Below, piece by piece: positions 11,554 to 23,707 of a DNA stretch of 64,000 bases; position 1 is the stretch's first letter, and every line of letters starts with the position of its first letter. Position numbers and translations under genes: made by a program. The stretch covers positions 3,038,001 through 3,102,000 of the forward strand of contig OX485803.1 in NCBI GenBank assembly GCA_950295325.1, read 5' to 3'. This DNA comes from Polytrichum commune. Taxonomy: Eukaryota > Streptophyta > Polytrichopsida > Polytrichales > Polytrichaceae. Under the pieces are notes generated by a model. It was not told where the DNA came from and ran no database searches. It was given only the letters and a program-made list of their open reading frames with translations.

Positions 11554-12659
11554 AGTATTATAGATGGTTTGGGGGGCATTAAAGTGGTAATTGAGTTTGG
11601 GTGATTTTTGGGATGAATGCAGGTAGATGTTTGTTAGTTAGTTTTTTTATTTTTATTTGTCAATGTTGTGTTTTGTGTATTTCCATGACTATGTTCACTA
11701 GGTGTGTTAGTATGTTATCATTACGATCTAATGGGGTGTGTGAGGATTGTGTAATCATTTCTTATGTTTTTTATTTTATTTTTTGTTTGATAGGATTCTA
11801 TATATTGTAATGGCTTTCCAGCAAGTCAATGCAATTTGTTTAGAGGCCAGGTTGTGGCATTTCTTCCTATTGTTGTTCCATCCATTATGTGGCATCCATG
11901 GTAGAGGGGGGAAGAGGTGGTATGTTAGCATTATCAATGTGCGTATGTTGCATAATATTTTTGTTGGTGTGCCAATGAATATGCAAGCGGATGTGTATCG
12001 CACGGATGGCTTTGCATATGTCATGGTGTATACGCGTTGTTGTCTCCATAAGGTTTTTTCTTTTTCTTTCTTTTCTTGTGGTAGGAACCCTCCTTGGAGT
12101 TTTGAACTTATACTTAGAGGTGGTGGTGATGTGTGTGTGTTTGGGGGGGGGGGGGGGGGGATCATTTGCTCAAGGAGTTTATAATTACTTGGTACTTGTC
12201 TTGTTGTTTCCCCAATTGGTTGGTGTGATGTTATTGGATTGACGTAGTGAACTTGTGATGTTGTTGATTTCTAGTTTTTTCTCTTCTAGAAATATTGTGT
12301 GTAGGTTTTGTCCGTTTTCTTAGGGGATGGGGTATGTGATTATTTGGTTGATGTGTTGCGATTTTGCCCCAATTACCCATTCGTACACATTTCTTATTTC
12401 TTGACCTATATCTTAGCATTGAGATAGTTATAATTTGTAGCTCCCAAGAATGAGAATGACAATACCTTTTCCTATGTGATCTTTAAGATGACTGGAGTCA
12501 CCCATCCAAGGACCGCCCAAATAAGTTATTTCAACAGTAACAAGGAAAAGGTAACCGTCTCCTTTAAGGTTGCCCTTCTTAAGTTACATGTCTCGATCAA
12601 ACACTTATATTTGAGTGGTATGTGCTCAGGTGTGGCTCCAAGAACCGACACCAACTAGA

Positions 12660-12990
12660 TATGTGTGTAAAAGAGATTGGACTACATGCTCAAAAATAGT
12701 TTTAACACTTTTAGATTCAATAGTGATCATACCCATATGACCATTTGATGAGCATGAGAATCTTCGCTTAGATGGTGGACAAGATATTCATACAAGCTCC
12801 GAAAAGTATGAGGAAAGTGGCCACGGCCTCACATTGGATACATTCATACTAATCTCGCGTTTCATGTCCTAGGAGAAATGGGATAGCCAAACAAATATAA
12901 CCATTTAGGACCCGTCTACCTTACCTTCACACGGTGTTCCATCACCATGGCTCTTAACATGATGTGGCTGAGGGCCATGACCATCTCAAA
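12660..12990. repeat. dispersed repeat family B, copy 1
   Basis: This stretch resembles 51058-51300 and, for its first part, 60157-60245. Shared text includes GATTGGACTA..TGCT, TTCAATAGTGA, CCATTTGATGAGCA(T/C)GAGAATCTTC, AAGTATGAGG and the phrase TACCTTAC near the end. No open frame or inverted ends are visible. Confidence 0.5.
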
Positions 12991-13030
12991 CCCTACATCA
13001 TTGTTTATCACGGCCCTAGGCCACTAACTT

Positions 13031-13424
13031 GGGGCCAGTTCACGTGGGGTCCCAAATCCCAAGTCCCACTCACGTTAGCAAGTCCCAACATAAAGGCAAA
13101 GTCCCAACTTTTGAGCCTCAAGAAAACCATTAAAAATACGGTTCATTATCATGAAAGTCGGATCTTGCTTATTTTATGCAAAATTGCTCACGGGACTCGC
13201 GTTGAGAGTTGGGTTTAGCTTTTTTGTTCGACCCAACTCTCAACACAAGTCATGAGCCTCACCTCCAAAAAGCGTTGCCACGTGGACATCCATGTCATAC
13301 TTGGGACGTCGGACTTGGGACCCATGTGAAGTGGTAAATCCCAATTTCCATGCTCTCAACAACTAAGATCACACAAATCAACCTCAAGTGACTTGGAGGC
13401 TTAGGACCCGTGTGAACCGGCCCC
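13031..13424. mobile_element. MITE family 2, copy 1
   Basis: The left end GGGGCCAGTTCACGTGGG pairs with the right end, which reads GGGGCCGGTTCACACGGG on the other strand. An internal palindrome (TTGAGAGTTGGGT ... ACCCAACTCTCAA) lies near 13201-13241. A copy in the opposite orientation is at 60669-60949. The element is non-coding. The target duplication is not clear. Confidence 0.7.
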
Positions 13425-13819
13425 TTATTGGAAGCTTAGGGCCCAGTGTCCGGGGCTAATTTCAGATACAATTAGTGAAAATCCTAGTGCTTCCAAGTCG
13501 AACCGGTTCCATATTGTCATCTTCCGGGTTTTATTTATTAAGTGCACTCCATAGATGCCCATGAACCGACGTGTGCTTTTCCCCTGAAGTCTTGAACCCT
13601 TCAACTGGTTATCGCTCACATGCAACCCGGCTCATCTGTGACAAGCATGGAAGCCAAATCAACTGACATTTTTGCTGCCTTCACCGTCAAGGCAGACCCA
13701 ATAACCGAGTGATCATGAATCATGTGATGTTCCCCCTCCTTTAACTCGCGTGCGTGGATCGATCTATAACTCCATGATTATTTCCGGGAGCCGGTCGATC
13801 ATCAGGCCCCGGGGAACCT

Positions 13820-14030
13820 CTGATGATGATGATGATGGTGGTGGTGATGAAGAGCTTCCCTTTTGTCCGTGACCTTTTTGGTCCCTTCAAAACCGGGCCA
13901 CACCGTCACCACTAAGTATCATTTCGTCACAAGACTCATTGGGTTTGCAAGGAAGCCGAGGTGTCGACCGCCTGTTGGGCACGCCTGCCTGCCTGCACCT
14001 TCTACACTGGTGGTGGTGGTGGTGGTGTAA
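13820..14030. repeat. trinucleotide microsatellites (GAT)n and (GGT)n
   Basis: A run of GAT units turning into GGT lies at 13820-13850. A (GGT)n run lies at about 14009-14027. On the minus strand the latter gives a poly-His/Pro open frame that has no other support as a gene. Confidence 0.8.
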
Positions 14031-14411
14031 CGTAGTAGGGGGGGTTGGGGTTTCTGCATGAGTTAAAACCACACGCATCAAGCATACCGTGTAATGAAAC
14101 CGGGACTGCCATTGCAGGCGAGAAAGCTGCTCCCGAGCATTCATGACATGAGGAGAACCGGAGGGAACACGGAGTTGGTGAGCTCCCCTCAATCAACGGG
14201 GCAGAACCAACCACCAGTCACCGCTTCCTCAATACCCAGTTATTGTTCGTCAAGGCTTCAGGAAAATTACCCCATCGTTTTAGGAGGAATCTATGGAACA
14301 TGCCTCGACTCGATTACATGGAAACTGTGAGACCCAAACACGGGACTGGTGGGTTCAACTTGGAAACACTAGGTTTTTGACCGATCATGCCCACTAATCT
14401 GCCCAGACACT

Positions 14412-14848
14412 GAGGGCAAGCCCAGTCGCCCTGCACCTGCATCTGCATCTTTACTTTATCATCCGTTATGTGGATGCAGGTGCAGGTGCAGGCCCCAGTG
14501 GTCCCGCATATCATAGCAAACGGATGAAAAATGAAGCAGGGTGGGACGTCCTCCTTGCATAACATCAACTTATGTAGGGAGGTTGCTATCTATATAAGTT
14601 AACAATCATTATGCTGAGTGGCCAAATAAGACAAGGTGTCAGGGTAGGCTGCAGGCCTTTCGTAGCTACAGGGTAGATAGGACGGAGAATAAATTTAATC
14701 TATCTACCCCTGTACCGGAACGAAGGCCCAGAAAGTTTGGCAGAAGTGGCAGTCTCTCCTGCATATGCTTCTGCAAACCAGACAGAGGCCACTTTTTGTT
14801 TCCGGATGCAGATGCAGATGCAAGCATTGACTGGGCTTGCTCTAAGCT
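14412..14848. mobile_element. foldback element with GCAAGCCCAGTC ends
   Basis: The left end GGGCAAGCCCAGTC is mirrored by GACTGGGCTTGCTC at the right end. Inside, CTGCACCTGCATC and GATGCAGGTGCAGG form a strong left hairpin, and GCAGATGCAGATGCA near the right end pairs with the left arm. An inner palindrome GGTAGATAG ... CTATCTACC lies near 14671-14708. The element is non-coding and MITE-like. Confidence 0.6.
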
Positions 14849-14854
14849 CCCTTG

Positions 14855-15098
14855 ATATGGTAGCCACACTGGGTGGGGCTCAGTCAACACGGTCAATGCG
14901 GGCCCACTCCGGTGCTAGTGCAACCCATCCAGGGCACTGAGGACAACGTTTAAGAGTGTCCCCAGCTGGTTGTCCGCTCTGCATCTAGCCAATTGGGGCA
15001 CTCTTGGATGTTGTCCTTAGTGCCATGGATGGGTGGCACCATCACCGAGGACCCCTGCACCGGCCGGGCTAGCTGGGTCCCAGGTGTGGCTACCATAT
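14855..15098. mobile_element. long-armed foldback element
   Basis: The two halves are near-complete reverse complements over roughly 110 bp each, with a short centre near 14966-14990. The ends read ATATGGTAGCCACAC and GTGTGGCTACCATAT. Internal matched blocks include ACCCATCCA(G/T)GGCACT and ACACTCTTAAACG-like. This is a compact foldback or MITE of 244 bp that starts a few bases after the previous element. Confidence 0.75.
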
Positions 15099-15112
15099 GA
15101 GTGACATGTTAA

Positions 15113-15622
15113 CTTAGGGCCACTTCACATACAAGCCAAGAGTCGTGACCATGAAATTGTGAGAGTCCAAAAGAATGTGTCCGAAGGCTGTCCCAAGACA
15201 CCTCCAAAAACACATGGTGTGGTCATGGACCCTCAAGTGTAGTAGTGTGAAGTCATATGTGACTGGGTCCTCAACCAAATGCTATTTCAATGAATTTCTA
15301 TTCATGTGGGTCCTCATGCATGGTAAAATAAAATAAATCAACGCTTGCGAGCGTTCAGAGTGCCATGGTCTCCCGGTTTCGTGTTAGGCCTACCTCCACG
15401 AGGTGGTTTTTGAAAATAGTCCAAGCGACCATGAAACGTGATCCATGTGATCTTATGTAGGGATCCATGTAGGTTTTACATCCATCTTGCATTCACATAC
15501 TCCTTTGGTCCCTCAAGCGTAGTGGGAAGCGAACTTGGACCGGCTCCACCTTTTCCACCAATGAGAGTGCTTGAAGTGTAATGGTCACAGGCTCTCAGTC
15601 TCGTGCGTGAAGTGGCCCTTAG
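15113..15622. mobile_element. MITE family 3
   Basis: The left end CTTAGGGCCACTTCACATAC is mirrored by the right end, which on the other strand reads CTAAGGGCCACTTCACGCAC. The body is about 510 bp and non-coding. Part of it recurs at 880-1165. Together with 13031-13424 and 14412-15098 it forms a cluster of four non-autonomous elements within 2.6 kb. Confidence 0.7.
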
Positions 15623-17962
15623 AAGCCCGACAAGATGAAGAGTAGGTCACGGAGAATTGTTGTCCATGTAATCTTACCTTCAAGCTTATTGCGGCTGAGC
15701 TTAATCACCACTTGCTTATTGAAGGCATGGAGGTGAGAGGTGTGACTCCATTTCCATCGACTGTGTGCATTAGGAATCCATACTGGCACGGTTTTTATGG
15801 GCCTCATCATCGAGTGGGGAGCGTGGAGATTTTTATGTATTTTCTAACCATTTTTAGAGGGAGTGCGGAAAACGATATTGTGAAGAGAGAACAAGCTATT
15901 TACATCCACATTATCGGATGAAGGATGAACAAGGAAAACTAAAAGTATTTACTCATCCGATTTTAGGTATTTTCATCCTTGACGAAGTGCGATATCTTTT
16001 CAAAATTGGAAGGTTGATATCATCCGCCCAAAAAGAGAGAATTTATAGTCAAAAATCTCCTCCCCCTAACAAAAAATGTATAGCATTTTGAGCGATACGA
16101 GCCCAAAGACAAATTGATGGTTGGGAGGTAACTTCAAGTCTTCAGCATTCTACCCATTTGGCTCTATAAACTTCAATGCATCAATGGAAATTCATGTACT
16201 TTGGAATTGAATGGATATAAACACGTGAGGTTTGTGCGATGAATTTCCCATCACAAGGTCACTTGTGGGATTTATAACACAAGCACGATGAATAAAATGA
16301 TGCACGTAACGATAAGTAGTTGGTTTAGTCCAAGTTGAGAAAGCCCCTAGCAACTGGCCTTGGTCATGACCCCCCCCCCCCTCCACCCATGTGACTAACC
16401 TTATCACATGGTCCTTTGCAAGGACTAGCACATAATGAACCTCTAGATTTTGGGTGATTCCTACATACCTTATTATTATTACCACTTCGCATCTACCACG
16501 GTTGTACTACACTGTATTTGAGCATATTAATGCCAAACGTCATGTGTTTACAATATTATGAAACTTGTTAAGCATTGTGTAGCCTAGGCATAAGTCTCAT
16601 AACAACACAAGTGACGCTATGACGCCAATGGCATTATTGGGTTTTGCACCAGGGTCTAAGATGATGAACATAAACTCCAAAATTGGGTGATCATATTGGT
16701 CAATAGCAAAACTTTGGACCCAAGGGCTTTACACTAGAGTCTTAGTCTCATGTATGAAACAAATGAAGTGGCAATAATGTTGCATCACTTTCTTGCCATT
16801 TAAAAAAAGAAAATAAAAATAATTCTCAACTCAATAAAATTTTATCGTAAAAAACTTGATGATGTAACAACACATCAAATATGCTCGTTGTGTTGTTTTT
16901 CTTTGGCGGTCTAGGGGGGGGGCATCCTTGGCCGGTGGGTTGCTTTGATTCTTGGATTCTTTCTTTTATCCAGTGGTGTCATGTGCTTCAGGTGCTCTCC
17001 AAGTGGGCACATCTCCAGTTCTTCCATCTGTTCATGCATAATAAGTACATGTTCATTATGAGAATGTTCAACTTCTCAACATCATGCCCCCCCCTCCCCA
17101 CCACACACAGTTTGGGTGACAACACAACTTTCGGTTCAAACATTTGTACTTATTCCAACATTTGGGGTTAAACACAAAATACATCACACTCGGTCTCTTT
17201 TTCCTAGTACACAAGAATAAACTTGTCAGTCCATACAACTACCACATGTATGCCAAATACCTTAACTTCTCGGTTTAACGTGCTCCTATCTTAACAAGTA
17301 AGATGATAACCACATGTGGGAGACTTGTCCACATTTACCTTTATATCTTAAAAAAGAGAGGATATAATCATAATGTTATGGACTACATTTAGTAAATGAA
17401 AATGCTACATTTCACTAAACATCAAAAGGAATATTTTTACTTATCAAATGCTCATTTTTAAGGATGTCATACAACATATGAGTACAAATACAATCTTGGG
17501 AAAATCTCTCTATTGTTTTGCAATTGGTATCCATGGATAGGGAGATAATATCACTCCAAAGGAAAAGAAATTTGATGGTGATTATTTCACCTCAATATAG
17601 TACTATTATTAGGCTACATATTTTACGGTATTTAGTGTGACATGACCAATATCTATCAGTTACCCTGTATTAAAGTCTATGTGTAGGTAACACTATATGT
17701 ATGATTGTTGTTAATTGATGATAGAGCGAACATTATAGTAAGAAACAAGTCTTGAAATCATCACAATCACATAAATTTTGGAGAAACGAATGAAGGTTTT
17801 TTTAATTTTCTTTTTTATCCTTTGTGAAAACTATTACACACATCAAATGTTTCCTTAAGAATAGAATGTGTGTAGAAATTATATTTTATTGTGTTGATGT
17901 CGTACACAAAGTAGCATTAGATAGATTGTAATGGATTTCTTAGGGTGTGTTTCTTAGGGCAA
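15623..17962. other. non-genic region
   Basis: I see no gene or RNA motif. The stretch holds a C12 run at 16370-16381 and short AT-rich sequence. Open frames are below 100 codons, without domain motifs. Confidence 0.55.
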
Positions 17963-18235
17963 GTTTTTCATGTAGGTCGCTTGTCCACCAAATTCTAGTG
18001 GAATAAGGACAAATGCAAATAGAATTTGGTGGGTGGTGGTCGTATGTGCTAACCGACTATTGGTATTTCAAGTGTCTAGTGAACGCATAAAAGTCTAGCG
18101 GTCCAAGGCCGCCACCCTCCACATTCTAGTAGGCCACCAAAATGTGGTTGGTCAGTTGCTTTTGTGTATCTATATGATGACACCTCCAATTCATTATTAT
18201 CTAGAATCTAGTGGGTGAGCGGCCTACATAAACAT
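17963..18235. mobile_element. MITE family 4, copy 1
   Basis: The left end CATGTAGGTCGCTTGTCCAC pairs with the right end, which on the other strand reads ATGTAGGCCGCTCACCCAC. An inner palindrome is built on ATTCTAGT and CTAGAAT. The same ends close the shorter copy at 31920-32027. Non-coding. Confidence 0.7.
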
Positions 18236-20210
18236 GGCTTTGTAGAATGAGATACATCATGGCATTGTTTTTTTAAGGCACTCCTTCCCTTCACATTTCG
18301 GCTTCCAGCTTAAACATTTAATTGGTGAAAGCCTCCAAAGATATGCCGTTTGTATTATAACTAGTGACTATGAGCAATGTTGGTTATTAATGAAGGAACA
18401 AACATGTCATGTCACCTTATAAAGCCTACAAAACTAGTGATAGCAAGAACATTTGGCTGCTCTCATTGGGGGGGGGGGGGGAAGGGGACCTCTTAGTGCA
18501 TATAACACTTGCACTACAAGGTCAAAAACAATTGACCACCTCTATCACTATAGACCTACTTATGTAGGGCTTAACAATGTTGTAGATTCTCTATCCTCTC
18601 GCAAGGTAATGTATTAATAAATAGCCCCTTTGCCATGTCAAACAATCAACAATACTTCAAATACAACAACTACATATAACAATGTTTCGTATGTATATAT
18701 TTATATTATCATATGTGCAAGAGTGATCATCATGCGCATATGCCATATCAACAAATTACCTGCCCAAACATATACAAAATACAAAGTGTTAATAAATGAG
18801 CGATTTCAACATCGAGATAACATTTAGAGCATTTTCTCAACTCGTGCTCACTCTTATCCATGCTTCTATATGTCATGGGTGGACATGAAACCTCCCTTCG
18901 CTAATAGAAAAGTGGTATTTCAATGATACGGCCATCTAAGACAGAGTGACCATAATTACACCCCCATCTACCAATGTCATTTAGATCAATTTGTGTTAGA
19001 TCATTCTACTAGTGTTTGTACCTACTAGGAGCAAGAAACTTTTGGCCTTGCTTGTTCTCAACATTGAGCAAGCACGAGCTCACCCATTTTATACCTTTTC
19101 AAATGATTGTTTTAAGAATATCTAACTTTGGTCACAATACCAAAGACCCCAAATTAGTTTATTGAAGTCTAATTAGAAAAAATCAACCCTCGATATATAG
19201 CAAACTTGATTTTACAATAGCCCTATCATCCACGATAGATACATTTACATAGACATAAAGGGAGAGAGGGCATGGCCCCACACGAGCGTACCTTCATCCA
19301 ACCAACATACAAAACTTGGCCCCTAGAGGTTTGTGATTGATTCCTCTCAAATGACTTGCACTAGAGTAATTCAAGGCCTTCAAAGACAATCTTGGTGTCA
19401 AATCGCCCAAAATTATTAACATCCATGCTTATACTCTCTAAGGGATTTCATGTTGGATGAATGAGAGGTCCACTCGTATGTGATATATAATTCCTTCTCT
19501 CCAATATAAACGCTCCTAAATTTTATCCTTCTTTAATATAGTCTCCTCTTGTAGTATAATGCCCCCCAAGGGTGCACAAATGCACTCCACTTGCACCAAT
19601 GCAATTGCAGCCATTGAAATGCACTTGCATTGATGCAGTGGGAAACCATTCGTATAGGGGAATGCCCCAAGAGGAGTCCATTGCAGAGACCCAAGGGCGG
19701 TGTCCAATTTACATGCAATGCACAACCGGAGGGACATTCCCTTGCCCAAAGGTATTTGAAGATGGAGGGCATTATGGGGGGGGGGGGGGGGGAGGGAAGA
19801 ATGCTATGGGACTGTCAAGATTACCATGCCAACACCTTGGAATACCACCCATTTAGTTAACTCACTTGTGGGAACGCCCCCCCCAGAACTCCCACCGTAC
19901 GCAAAATCCCTCAAAATATTTGATAGTATTAATAAATTGTGCCTTACGGTACATAAATTGCTCGCTTGAAACCAAAGAAAGATATTCTTCATAATTGGTT
20001 TTGAGCCATTGAACAATTCCCTAATCATGCGGTGCAAAATTATCTAGAGAACTTCACGCTCATTAACGCAGTCAAGACATGCCTTGGTCACAAAATGCCC
20101 TACCCGTACGACCCGATCTATTTTATCACGAACCTGAAGCTCGTAAAGACCTGACCCTAATTTTTGTTTGTTCTTACAAGACACCTTATGTCACGCAATC
20201 ACACTCTAAA
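18236..20210. other. non-genic region with dispersed repeat family A copy
   Basis: No gene seen. A G14 run lies at 18468-18481 and a G17 run at 19776-19792. Family A repeat lies at 19290-19530. The overlapping open frames near 19516-19860 have no motif and span the poly-G tract, so I do not treat them as genes. Confidence 0.5.
19290..19530. repeat. dispersed repeat family A, copy 2
   Basis: Matches 3890-4160 in block order, including the TTCAAGGCCTTCAAAG-like block, ATTAACATCCATG, and TGTTGGATGAATGAGAGG followed by an AT-rich tail. Class unknown. Confidence 0.5.
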
Positions 20211-20218
20211 CATTCTAA

Positions 20219-20517
20219 TTCTGCATTGAATCCGGAAGACATTATGATTTTCCATGATTCTTGCGTGGATGAAATTAAGGATAGGTCTTATGTGCGGTGA
20301 GGCCCTCGAGACAAGGCATCATCGAAACTAAGACCGCTTGTCTCGAGGGCCTCATGTATTACACTCCTCACATTTTAATTCTCTATTGAATCCGGAAGAC
20401 ATTATGATTTTCCATGATTCTTGCGTGGATGAAATTAAGGATAGGTCTTTATGTGCGGCGAGGCCCTCGAGACAAGGCATCCTCGAAACATAAGGCCGCC
20501 TGTCTCGAGGGCCTCAC
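20219..20517. repeat. 160-bp tandem duplication, each unit with a strong hairpin
   Basis: Two nearly identical units follow one another with a 160-bp period (GAATCCGGAAGACATT at 20228 and 20388). Each ends in an inverted repeat. In unit 1 TGAGGCCCTCGAGACAAG (20298-20315) is perfectly complementary to CTTGTCTCGAGGGCCTCA (20337-20354) across a 21-nt loop. In unit 2 the arms lie at 20460-20475 and 20501-20515 with a small bulge. Loop sequences differ more than stems. The repeat sits directly upstream of the GC-rich start of the F-box gene region. Confidence 0.85.
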
Positions 20518-20519
20518 GC

Positions 20520-21000
20520 ATTACAACATTCAAACGCCCCTTGAATGGCGGGTGGAGGCGAAAGGAGAGGAGAGGAAGAGGGCCCGCAACAAGGAGGAGA
20601 CCGCGTGGACTCCCATCTGCGCCCGTCCCCTGGCTGCCGCTGACACACTGCACAGCGCGCGCGCTCGTTCGCTCGCCCACTCGCCCCCTCGCTCGCTCGC
20701 TCGCTTCCTCCCCCTCCCTCAAACACCTCCTCAAACCTCCTCCTGTCTTTCTCTGCCTCCCGTATTAATGCCTTTGAACCTTCGATTCCGCTGCGCGACT
20801 TTGGCTCCGCAACGGATGTCCATGTACTCCTGCCACATGGTGCCCCGAAACTTCGCATCTCCATGTCCCCCCGCATTTCTCTGCCGATTGCGTGTGCCCC
20901 TCTCGTCTCCTCTCTCTACTTCTAATTTAGGCGGTCGAGTCGGTGTGCTTTCTTGAGATCCTCTTGCAGGGGTGCCGCGTTGGTAGTGGAGTGGATGATC
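20520..21000 (+). promoter_or_regulatory. GC-rich putative promoter/leader of the F-box gene
   Basis: Composition changes sharply from AT-rich to GC- and pyrimidine-rich (CTCGCTCGCTCGCTCGCTTC near 20690, then CCTCCCTCAAACACCTCC). This is typical of a plant core promoter or 5' leader. An open frame from an ATG at 20768 could encode an Arg/Ser-rich leader, but I cannot link it by splicing to the F-box exons. Role inferred from position and composition only. Confidence 0.4.
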
Positions 21001-23707
21001 ACAGCCTGCAATCCTAATTTTACGTGCTCCTTCGTGCCGGCTGCAGCATTTTGAAATAGGCTGTGGTCTTGGATTTGGCTGCAACCTGCTACGCTTGTCA
21101 GGACGATTGTCTCGTTTTGGAGTGATTCGTAGAGCTGTTTCTACGGCCCCCTCGCAACGTCTGTGAAGACTTAAGGGAGGGTATCTGTGACTGTGCACTG
21201 TTGCGCTGGTGTGAAGCCTTGCAGAAGGTGGTATTGGCTTGGAACTGGAGTCTAGAACGTTTCGGAGGATTCGAAAGGCTGGATCGATTGGTCTCTTTGT
21301 TTTTATTGTTTTTCATCCGAACTCGGAGAGCTGATGATCTTCTTTGGTGTGTTAAAGGATCGTCGCATTTGCCGTGCACTCTCGTGAGGAAAGTTTAGTT
21401 CTGGTTTCTGATTACATGCCAATGCGTTAGGGCCTAGGCGACGCTTACACTGCCTAGGAGATTGGTCGAAGGTGCTCCATAGGTTGTTGATGTGTGAAAC
21501 TGGATTGATAGGTGCAGGAGTCCTTCGCGGTGTGCTCAATTTGCCTTCAGAGCTCTAGTCCCTTAGGCTTAAGAAGTATCCCATTCTTCAAGTGTTGAAC
21601 CGTTCTCTGAGAGATGTGAGCATCTTGAGCCTGCAGTGCATATTTACTCTATCAGAGTAATCGCAACCTTCCGTTCAAGAGGCATAACACAATCGGTCAG
21701 AGCATCGAACATCGGTGTTCTCTAGTGGCCACTGTATTCCTTTGACAATATATGGAAAGGCCTGTTCAACTTCTATTTATTTGTGAACGCCAAAGTAGAT
21801 GGTCATTGAATTGAATGACTTACTACTTGAAAGAATTCAGTCCGTTCTTGGCGTATTCTTGAGCAATATGTATTAGCTACGTTGATTCGACTGACTTGCT
21901 CCTCATTCTTCAGAAGTCTCCGAACATCAAGTGCACGAATAGAATTCCACGTCGCGTGACTTTGACACCCGATTCTGTCTAAAGATTTTTTCACTGTTGA
22001 ATCTGCAGTGCTCTTGCACTTACTCTTACCGGTACTCTTGCCGAATAAATCGTAGTTACATAGTTTTCCTTCTTCCCTTTCTTAGGTCTGTCCATTTCTT
22101 ATGTACGTGTTTGCTAAACGGTTAGCACCGTAGTTCTTCCACTGTCTGAAGGTTATTGCATAAGTGCAAGCTACATGAGAGGATACTGTTGACCTCGGCA
22201 ATCATTCTACGCCACATTACTGAAAGCTTCGTATCCTCTTTCTTTCGAAGCGGACCTTCCATATTTCTTCGATCCCTTGCTCATCAGAGTAAAGACGTCT
22301 TCTTTTGTGGCGCTAATTCTTCTCCAAGCTTCTTGAGCAGCTGTGTTTCAATTCTGTCTGAGGTCACTCAACTTGTTTCTCTTGTAGCTGTGCTCTTTTC
22401 TCTTCAAGCTGTGCACGCCTTCCTGTGCGCATCTATTTCGGAATGTCATGCCCTATCGGTGAACCATTTGAGTGAAAACACTTCTCTCCCGTGCACATGT
22501 TTGCATTCTCACGACGATACTCGTTGAGTCGGTGGTGGAAGACGTAAACTGGAGAGCAATGTAGTTCTTTGTCCGGCTTCTGGAATCCTGCCAAGCAGAA
22601 CGCAAGATTCTGGCGAGATCACCTGCAGTTCCTTGAAATATTTGCGGATGATGTGCGAGCAGCAACTAGCTATTGAGACTGAGGAGTACATTCCAGGAGA
22701 GTGCCACACTCAAGATCCACCGTCTCGAGCATGCGGGCGGCATGCGGATGCCTGGAACGAAAGATTGAGACTAAGCTTACGGGCGAATGACATCGAGCAA
22801 AGCAAACGTCACCAGTCTACCTCAAGAAGTCCTAACAAAGGTAAATGCCGTCACCAGAGTATTAGAATTTCGTGCAGACGTGCGCGGCAACTACAAGAGG
22901 AGTTTGAAAAAGGATTGTCTACCACATTTATTGTTATTCTGAAGCTGATATAGACGTGAAGTTTCTGAATATATCGTGTCGTCGAAAAACTTCCTAGGTA
23001 TCAAACGCACAACTAGGAAAACTCTGCAAGTGCCGATCCTATATGTTTCACTTGTTCTCTCTTCTTCGGATTTGTGTCAGAAGCAATAATCTCCAGACGA
23101 TATATCTTCACTGATTTCTTTTCTTCTCTTCCCCCGAAATTTCACCTCAAAGCTTCTGAACTTCTGCTGCTTGGATACAAGTTCTCTGATTATTCTAAAC
23201 TTGTAGTATATTTCATAGAAATCGACTGTACTGTGTCTAATTTGGTACTTAGGAGTGAACCTACAAAAGCATTTGCTCCTGAGAATATAGGCGAAGTAAC
23301 CCTAATCTTCTGGATATTTACATCCTGCCACAGAAATTCTCCATTTATCACTTCCAGAGGCTTCTTTAACATCGGCAGTTCCTTAGAGGACACCTCTCTT
23401 CTAGCGCCGTTGTCATGCTACATGTTTCAATCCAAGTCCCATTGCCCTCTTAACCCGTTCTACAACTTAAGTACTTCAATCGCCAATCTGATGAGCTCCG
23501 ATCCGTATTGGATCTCGCAATTGACTTCACAGTAGTACAATTTTGCGGAATTATCCTGGTTCTTAATTGGAGATTTTCTTCATCATTACCAAGTATGCGT
23601 GTTACCAAGAAGACGAAGTTTTGTTGAATTCAGAATTTACTCGTTTTCTTTGATATCCTTATTTCTGGTCCTGAAGCAGAAATTTCTTATGTGCGGTTTG
23701 AGATTGA
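21001..23707 (+). other. probable 5' leader/introns of the F-box gene, unresolved
   Basis: Base composition stays intermediate and CT-rich, unlike the flanking repeats, which suggests transcribed leader or intron sequence. Open frames at 22156-22527, 22633-22953 and 23074-23535 show no domain motif. I could not place an upstream coding exon that completes a canonical F-box start, so this stretch is left unassigned. Confidence 0.35.

Larger units (their letters stand above)
7900..12420 (-). mobile_element. LINE, upper copy, 5'-truncated, same family as the lower copy
   Basis: On the minus strand, similarity starts abruptly near 12420 and runs through reverse transcriptase remnants (CVDDLAII near 11540; a thumb-like block with ITSLANIIIKPCITYTHYA-like residues near 11200). 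A connecting region follows (near 9569-9850), then an RNase H start (NSFTPP followed by NIAGLGV near 9300-9360). A DTWPHLYP knuckle lies near 8545, and a C-terminal region (RPNFLCIIGVANQ) near 8310. The connector, RNase H start and knuckle match the lower copy residue for residue in many places. Many stops and frameshifts mark it as old. A T25-class run near 11071-11096 and a G18 run at 12143-12160 lie inside. A MITE interrupts it at 8921-9279. Confidence 0.75.

Noticed and set aside
11776-12165. 129-residue minus-strand open frame with poly-Pro start
   Set aside because: The Pro run comes from the G18 tract; the rest aligns with decayed LINE sequence.
13887-14214. His-rich and Pro-rich minus-strand open frames
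   Set aside because: Produced by the (GGT)n microsatellite; no flanking support.
14412-14520. Possible microRNA precursor hairpin
   Set aside because: The stem is part of a larger foldback element with inverted ends and a simple CTGCAT repeat.
19516-19860. Four overlapping open frames on both strands
   Set aside because: No motif, cross a G17 tract and a repeat-like GCACTTGCA region; not credible genes.
20414-20956. 180-residue open frame in the GC-rich region
   Set aside because: Arg/Ser/Pro-rich, overlaps frames on the other strand, no motif; length is explained by high GC.
23074-23535. 153-residue open frame upstream of the F-box exons
   Set aside because: No domain motif and no phase-compatible link to the next exon; treated as intron or leader.
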